Of a stretch of DNA of 64,000 nt, positions 58,036 to 64,000 are shown one piece after another. The position numbers were made by a program, and so were the translations under genes. The notes beneath the pieces were generated by a model, which was not told where the DNA came from, ran no database searches, and was given only the letters and a program-made list of their open reading frames with translations. The stretch comes from Tenodera sinensis (lineage: Eukaryota > Arthropoda > Insecta > Mantodea > Mantidae): the NCBI GenBank assembly GCA_030765045.1, contig CM060964.1, forward strand, positions 312,401,128-312,465,127, written 5' to 3'. The stretch's first letter is position 1, and each line of letters begins with the position of its first letter.

Positions 58036-59734
58036 CCTCCTTAAGAATTCCGCTTATCCTCCTGGACAGTTTCTGCAACATACTTAAGTTGTCAGAATAG
58101 AAGCTATTCTATCCTAGAGGTGCATATATGTCCACAACGGCGTGTACCATCGTCCACTGCGCTTTACCCTGTTACTTAAAGCTGAAAATGGGAACTGAAA
58201 TGAGAGAGAATAGGGAGAGGGTAAGACTCCATTCAGTATTCACAGGACCTCCCAAATGTGACGTCTCACATGTTAAAGCTTGCAATATCATAACTGATTA
58301 TAGGCTTAATCTCTTTGAATGTGAATAAGCAGGTACATCATTACTCCAAATGAACAACTTTCAGTAATTTAAAGTCGTTTGCGTACATACCACATTCAAC
58401 AATTTTACAGTTACTTGCTTGACCTGCAGGGTCAAGAAGAGGGCACTGCGGTTGGTCGGTGCAGTCTAACCTCCAGCCATAGGAGAAGAGTTGAAACGTC
58501 GCAAGAACACACGCCAAAGTTTTTTACCGAGTCACTGCACGTATCCCTCCTCTGTGGATTTCGGTTGGGTTGGGGAGTTAGGGGGAAGGGTTGGACAATT
58601 AATTGGCCAATTGGCAGGCAGCAGCAACGGGCAAGCCCTAGCCAGGACAATAAATCCCTGCAAATTGATACCGCTCTCGGAATGCTCGTACAGGGTACAA
58701 ATGTGCCTTAATGAAGATATCGCCATAAATCGCTCTCCTTTTCCATCATCAGTATCGGGGCTTTATCATCGTTTTATAGCCCTCGCCACTCTTCAAAATG
58801 TAGCGTACGTTTTTCTAAAATACATTACACTTGGCTTATGTTGACCTAGATTTCATTTTCCTCAGCGCTCACCATGGCAACACAATTCTTGATAAGTCCA
58901 TGGGACAAGGTTCCTCGTCTGGCTTTCACCCTAAAGGGATCGTGCTAGAACTTCGATTAGGGCGAGTTGCCTACAAAGGAGTTTTTCTCATAAAACCAAT
59001 ATGGATAACTCACTGGGGCCACGAGTCACTAGTGCATTCCAACCACTTCATGCACCGTCCCATCTTACTAAAAGGCACATTAAATACTTTAAAAATAAAT
59101 AAGTGTACCTAATTAAAACATAACAGTTCGATATCAGAAGGGTACAGGGCAATATCAAAGATTTTTATTTTCCTGGACTTCAAGTCGATGTTCACATGTT
59201 AGTAAGGTTATTTCGCATTCAGGGCTGACAACTTAACCTATCCACTCACTTTTGCTCCAACCTTTAAAACGTTTACTATTCAGACATGGAATATAAACCT
59301 ACTTAGCAATTAAATTATACGATACAATTTTTCACATGACTTTATTTATTTATTTAATACTATTTCCTGATTTGTTTATCCAGTGGGATAAGATCGTGCA
59401 AAATTGAGTTATCCAATTATCATGACCCAATTACAAGGAATTAATTACTTACCAAGCAAAAGTAGATAATTCCAATAGGTATTCTAAATTCTGTTAGTAA
59501 AATGTAACTTCAAGACAAACACCGTTATTTGTACAGTCAGTGAGACGAATTTATAATTTCTTGACGTGAATGTTAACTCAATTCCTGTTTGCCTTAGTTT
59601 TCGTAGGCCACAGGATTTCCTGGTTCATTTTGCATTTCTGGCAATGCCACTTATTCGAGATATTTAGATACAAACAATAGCTGTGCAATAATTTACACCA
59701 GTTAAAATGTTTCAGATAAATAACAAAAATTCTA
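58036..59734. other. unannotated sequence with a GC-richer block
   Basis: The part at about 58430-58760 is GC-richer and contains the near-palindrome attaattggccaattggc (58599-58615) and homeodomain-like ATTA cores. Open frames on both strands lack recognisable domains. The rest is AT-rich. Confidence 0.35.
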
Positions 59735-60455
59735 ATGTTTAGCACTAACATTCATTTCTCTAGTCACTATTCTTATAAAGCTTGTTCTTACAGAGAAAGC
59801 ATTCACTACGTCATGGCCTTGAAATTCTATTCTATGAATGGCCAAGAGAAAAAAATCTACTTCCCATTTGAAAAAAAAAGTATAAGTCTTTTAAAGCGCA
59901 AATCAATAACAAGGAAAATCTCAGAAATGGTAACCCCACCCTTAAAAAAAATGTTTGCTTTAAAGATATCTACATTTTTGTATAGTAAGATCTTGTCCAT
60001 CTGTTGCGGTTTGCCATTTATGCAAAGGTCATTCACAATGAAGACTTCAAAGGCTATCCCCAGAAAATTCAAGATATGCATTTCATTTGGCATAAAAATA
60101 TATAAAACATATGGCTATTTAATGAAAATCATTACAGCTATTTTTGAGACATTCAAAATGTTCTAATTTTTTCCATGTAAACGGTAGTTTGGAATCGAAG
60201 GATATTTTGAAAATTTTCTTGTCGCAGTCTTGGAGTATGCATCACTTAAATAGGTGTTTAACCGATTTTTGAGCTATTCTATTTACAGACAGACACACAG
60301 GCAGGGACCTTTTCCTAAATATATTACTTTTGGTTCAATGAGTCTCAAAGCTCGTATTTCCAGTGAAATCTCGTTATTTATTTATTTTATGGAATACAAT
60401 AGATTCTCTAAGCACTTAAGTACGTAGTAGAGAACGTAAAAGTTAAAATTTATAT
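59735..60455 (-). repeat. GTR-family repeat, near-complete copy
   Basis: The tail (acattcatttctctagtcac), second block (aggaaaatctcagaaatggt), body (gaaaattcaagatatgcatt, ttttccatgtaaacggtagt), a short array remnant (cagacagacacacaggcagg, 60287-60306) and head (tttccagtgaaatctcg, then aagtacgtagtagagaacgt) are in order. The 143-codon frame over it (59735-60166) is not kept in other copies. Confidence 0.85.
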
Positions 60456-60864
60456 TGCTAATGTAATTCTAGGTTAGCAAAAACCAGCACTATTACTCTT
60501 CTGCAAAGGTGCTAAATAAAGGAACTAAACCTGAATACATAAGACCAAGTTTTTGAACAAACTTTAACACCCTTTGGAATTCCAGACCACCAAATAAGAA
60601 CTCTACTCTACTTTACCACAATGTAAGTTTGTGAAGCAAAGAAATATTTCTCTAAATTACTACTACTGCTTTTTAAGTTTTCTGTTGTCAAAGACAGCAT
60701 ACTTATAGCGAATCGCTTATTTAAGGTTTGTTTGTCGCTTCAGTCTCCTGTGTCCCTCTTGTACCTACAACGAAATGTGTAGTAGCATTATTTATGCAAA
60801 GCTTCATCCCGATTAACATTAATTAGTAATAAGAATTAACTTTTATCAGAATATATCGTGACGT
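60456..60864. other. unannotated sequence
   Basis: Nothing recognisable. Confidence 0.4.
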
Positions 60865-61440
60865 CGACCGAGCACGGCGGCGCATGTCAAAGGAGCTCAC
60901 GGGCCGAGCTGCTCCACACCACTGCCAGTACGTGCATCAAAGGCGCCCAAGGTCCAGCTGCCTCCCGCAGAGCGCCAGAACCAAAAGGAGTTTCCGAGAT
61001 TTTTCGAGAAGTGTGCGGCGGCCGGCGTATTTGTAGAAGTTCGAGAAAGGTCGGTGTTTCGTCATCCTCGCAATATAAGGTGAGGCAGCGAGAGGAAAGA
61101 GTTCAGTCATTTTTTAGTTTTGGCGTGCGTGTGTGTGTATGTTTGTGTGTGTGTTTGTGTGTGCATCAGCTGCTCGTATACGGTCACGTCAGAAAACAGG
61201 AAGCAGTGAATGAGTGTCGAGTGATTGTATGGTCAGAATCAGCCACTTGAGAGACAGGGAAGAACTGAGACTCAACAGAAAATTGTGTGTTAGGGCTACG
61301 AGAATTAAATAGTTGCGAGTTGCAATATAATGAAAGACTGTAAACTGTGTGAAAGTCAGTAAATGAGAACTGTGTTGTTGTGCATCCGGTTAGAAGAAAA
61401 TAAAGTGACAAAAATAACTGGACTGGATTTTGTCGATTTT
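60865..61440 (+). mobile_element. second LTR of the same family
   Basis: It is homologous to 52715-53400, with a TATA-like aatataag (61072-61079), a GT-rich leader (about 61124-61163, degenerate) and a poly-A signal aataaa (61399-61404). Sequence similar to what follows the primer-binding site of the first copy (ggattttgtcgattttgtta) is kept, but the CA end and the primer-binding site are deleted. The upstream half is GC-richer than in the other copy. Boundaries are approximate, and no coding region follows. Confidence 0.65.
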
Positions 61441-61661
61441 GTTATAATATGTGGAAGGATGACTAGAGAAAGTTGTATGACGATATAACACATTAGACTT
61501 TTGAATGCGTCTTTTACAATTTGGCAACACTTTTTCTAAAGTGTCACTATCGTGTTCAACTTTGTAATAGTAGGTCAACCACATTATTATTACTATTACA
61601 ATTACGATTACGATGATTATGATTGATTATTATGATTATTACTATTGCTATTATGATTATT

Positions 61662-61914
<253 letters not shown>

Positions 61915-62958
61915 AGTATCTGCACATAAATGCCTAAGTTACTCGTATTAACGAGTTGATAAATAGGTATTCGATTTCCAGACAAAGCTATTATGGGACT
62001 CGTTCTTCCTTCGGTGTGGTAATAGCCGTTAACGTTTGTAATCACAGTTAATCTCTTTATTACCGCACACCATTTAGTTGGCAATCGTTACTTTATTTCT
62101 GCGATTTTACAGCATTACATATCGTTGAGTTTTAATCCTGTTGTAACCCTCCTTTCTAAAGCTTTCCTTTAGCAAGTAAAAGAAAAATGTTTCCAATTTC
62201 AAAAAAGGAATCTGGAAAACACAGGGGCATATAGTGGTACCAGAGCTTGCAGTTCTTTTTAACAGCTCTGGAGTAGGATGCACATAAATTTTGATTCCAC
62301 GTAGATGCATATATGTATTTTTAAGTCGGGGGTTAAGTCGCTAAGACCAGAAAGTAGGGGTTGGAATATTAAAACAAGGGCTATAAGTATGACTTGTTTA
62401 ACAGCCGTTTCATTTATATAATGTTAATCTTCTTGCCTTGCTTCCTGGACCCGAAGTAGGGAAAGAGGTGGAGTTAGCGATAAAAATAGGACACAGTGTT
62501 GTGAGATTATTACCACTTGTACCAACCTTACATGAATAATTAAGCATGATACCGTAGGAAGGCAAGCCAACGTGGAAATTACGATTATGTGTTCCATGTA
62601 ACATTTACAGCTTCTTTTGGCCTTTCTGTGCCATTGTCTTCTTCTCCTTCTTTCTCGTTATCCGCAACAGTGCGTTGCTGTGAGATGAAGTTGGTAGGTA
62701 TCTGTTTTTTCGCTTCTCATCCCCTTTGACTTTAGCATCCAATTTACCGTTGTCCCTTTGTTTTCTTTTCTTGTACTAACCTCGATTCTTCTTTCCTTTT
62801 TCATTTTTCTTTAAGTTTTTCTACCTACATCAACACATGACTGTTATTTCCCTACTTTAATTTGCTCCTTGTTCTCTTAGCATTTCTAAACCCAGTGTCC
62901 AAAACACGACCATTGTGCTGCTATTCTGTGTGGAAGAGGTATATGTGCCATTGTTTAA

Positions 62959-62962
<4 letters not shown>
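61915..62962. other. unannotated sequence
   Basis: There is no gene. A pyrimidine-rich stretch lies at about 62640-62820. Confidence 0.4.
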
Positions 62963-62989
<27 letters not shown>

Positions 62990-63050
62990 TGTGTGTGTGT
63001 GTGTGTGTGTTTGTGTGCGTGTGTATGTGTGTGTGTGTGTGAGAGAGAGA
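62963..63050. repeat. (GA)n(GT)n(GA)n compound microsatellite
   Basis: GA to about 62988, GT (with a few interruptions) to about 63040, then GA to about 63051. Confidence 0.95.
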
Positions 63051-63777
63051 GGGTGGGGGTTAGTACGTGAAAATATTTTGGAGCTATTCCATGGGCTAGA
63101 AAGTTGGTGCTTGAGGGTAAGCTGTCCCACCAGAGGAATAGGTAAATTACATAAATTATGTTAACTTTTCCTACTTGATTTTTAATCCAGTTACCACTTT
63201 GAACAGTTTCCTTTCCAAAATTCTATGAGCTTCTTACAAAATCTAACGGTAGCGAAACAATCTGCTCGGTAGCGTTACAACTTAATGAAATGAACGGGGG
63301 GAGTGAAATGGCAGTTACATAGTACGATAATAGTACATTATGCAACGGGAGCATAATGGTAGCAATTAAGTTGCGAGTATATTTTATGAAACGAGCGGTA
63401 GCAGCATCTTAATTAGCATCTTAATTGCCATTATATTCAAGTTTCATACGACTATTTATGCTCGACCATGTGTCTAAGTTTAAAACATTTGTAAAATGGT
63501 TTAATATGGTACGCTGCAAGGCTATTGTCACTGGTATCCAACATTTGAACTACCTATTTGTTACACGATTCGATTGTACATACCAGAATCGCTAGTACCG
63601 CCATCAACTTTTGTTTTGTTGGTCTTGACACAATGATACAGAGAGCGCATATAATATAACCTTTAAAAGAGTCAACTTTCAAAAACGAGAAGACAAATTG
63701 AATTTATTACAATGTTATTTACAATATTAACACTCCATGGGAATGTGCGCAGACGCTGAAGTATTGATGAACAGGTT
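63051..63777. other. unannotated sequence with short tandem motif
   Basis: There is no gene. The 12-mer agcatcttaatt occurs twice in tandem (63403-63414 and 63415-63426), within a block rich in TTAATT cores (about 63240-63460). Confidence 0.4.
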
Positions 63778-63902
63778 GCACCTTTAATTGGTCGATTAAA
63801 AATGTCATTATGAACTGGTGCACCTATGATTGGTGGATTAGCAGTGTCGTTATGTATTTGTGCATCTTTGGTTGGTGCATAGCACTGTCATTATGAAGAC
63901 GT
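63778..63902 (+). repeat. three tandem 42-bp units
   Basis: The units are 63778-63819, 63820-63861 and 63862-63902 (the last is one base shorter). Each starts gcaCCTtt/gcacctat/gcatcttt, followed by a TTGGT core (an inverted CCAAT box in units 1 and 2, where it reads ATTGGT) and then a gtcattatg-like string. A TATA-like gataaaaag follows at 63904-63912. The arrangement looks like a promoter or LTR enhancer array. The rest of the unit lies beyond the window edge. Confidence 0.75.
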
Positions 63903-64000
63903 GGATAAAAAGAGGTCCATTACAGCGGCGTATAAGCGCTATATTATGGCGCCATCGAGCATAAACAAAATAATTCATGTTATAACTGTTGGAATCAAGT

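Noticed and set aside
59735..60166. 143-codon frame as a gene
   Set aside because: It overlies a GTR-family copy, and the frame is not preserved in the other copies.
52715..61440. One complete LTR retrotransposon bounded by the two LTRs
   Set aside because: Intervening DNA is made of unrelated repeats, no reverse transcriptase or integrase is readable, and both LTR copies are followed by the same 5' internal sequence.

Overview
This window looks like a gene-poor, AT-rich piece of a large animal genome, most probably an insect. The evidence is the repeat content: fossils of mariner, Tc1, Tigger and hAT transposons, several non-LTR reverse transcriptase fragments, tRNA-derived SINEs of an insect-like type, and very long microsatellites. 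A hemimetabolous (polyneopteran-like) insect is my guess from the SINE and tail-repeat style, and I cannot prove it. No bacterial-style gene, rRNA, functional tRNA, CRISPR array or intact protein-coding gene is visible. The long open frames of Asn/Ile/Leu/Tyr or His/Thr/Val/Cys are translations of microsatellites.

Layout. 1-6 kb: a Tigger-like element (928-1675), a Tc1 transposase fossil (1760-2176, minus) and a minus-strand reverse transcriptase remnant (3880-5275) running into a 274-bp ATT array. 6-13 kb: tRNA-derived SINEs, several copies of an abundant unnamed repeat ('GTR family' below), a LINE C-terminus (11311-11750) and a mariner fragment (12558-12990). 13-25 kb: SINEs, a GT array, an AT-rich stretch, two foldback elements (19561-20027 and 22755-23070) and a hAT transposase C-terminus with its end (20225-20862). 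25-31 kb: a deleted mariner with perfect terminal repeats (26467-27159), a foldback element bounded by a 12-bp direct repeat (28703-29154) and GTR copies. 31-46 kb: SINEs, GTR copies, a LINE fragment (39872-40195), a well preserved SINE sitting inside a GT array (42061-42300) and a large foldback (44451-45398). 46-57 kb: a near full-length mariner fossil, a LINE with an inverted 5' part (48040-49046), GTR copies, an LTR with a primer-binding-site-like end (about 52715-53400). 57-64 kb: a possible small exon (57749-57820), another SINE, a GTR copy, a second LTR of the same family (about 60865-61440), an ATT array and, at the right edge, three tandem 42-bp units before a TATA-like sequence.

The dominant component is the GTR family: about 19 complete or partial copies on both strands, covering very roughly 15% of the window by eye. 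It is about 750-900 bp long and has no recognisable coding capacity. In most copies that keep this part, a GT/GTCT array or its degenerate remnant lies at the same internal position. Its two ends share a short inverted motif. A second unnamed family (here 'D') is present only as 29-61 bp pieces; three of the four copies are flanked by perfect 10-13 bp target-site duplications. They look like the extreme 3' ends of a retroposon with an (ACTCAC)n tail.

Nothing here works together as a pathway. The window is a layered record of transposon insertion and decay, with a few GC-richer islands that could be regulatory or exonic. I did not find a convincing new functional system. The best leads are the GTR repeat with its in-built microsatellite, the foldback elements, and the edge promoter-like array.
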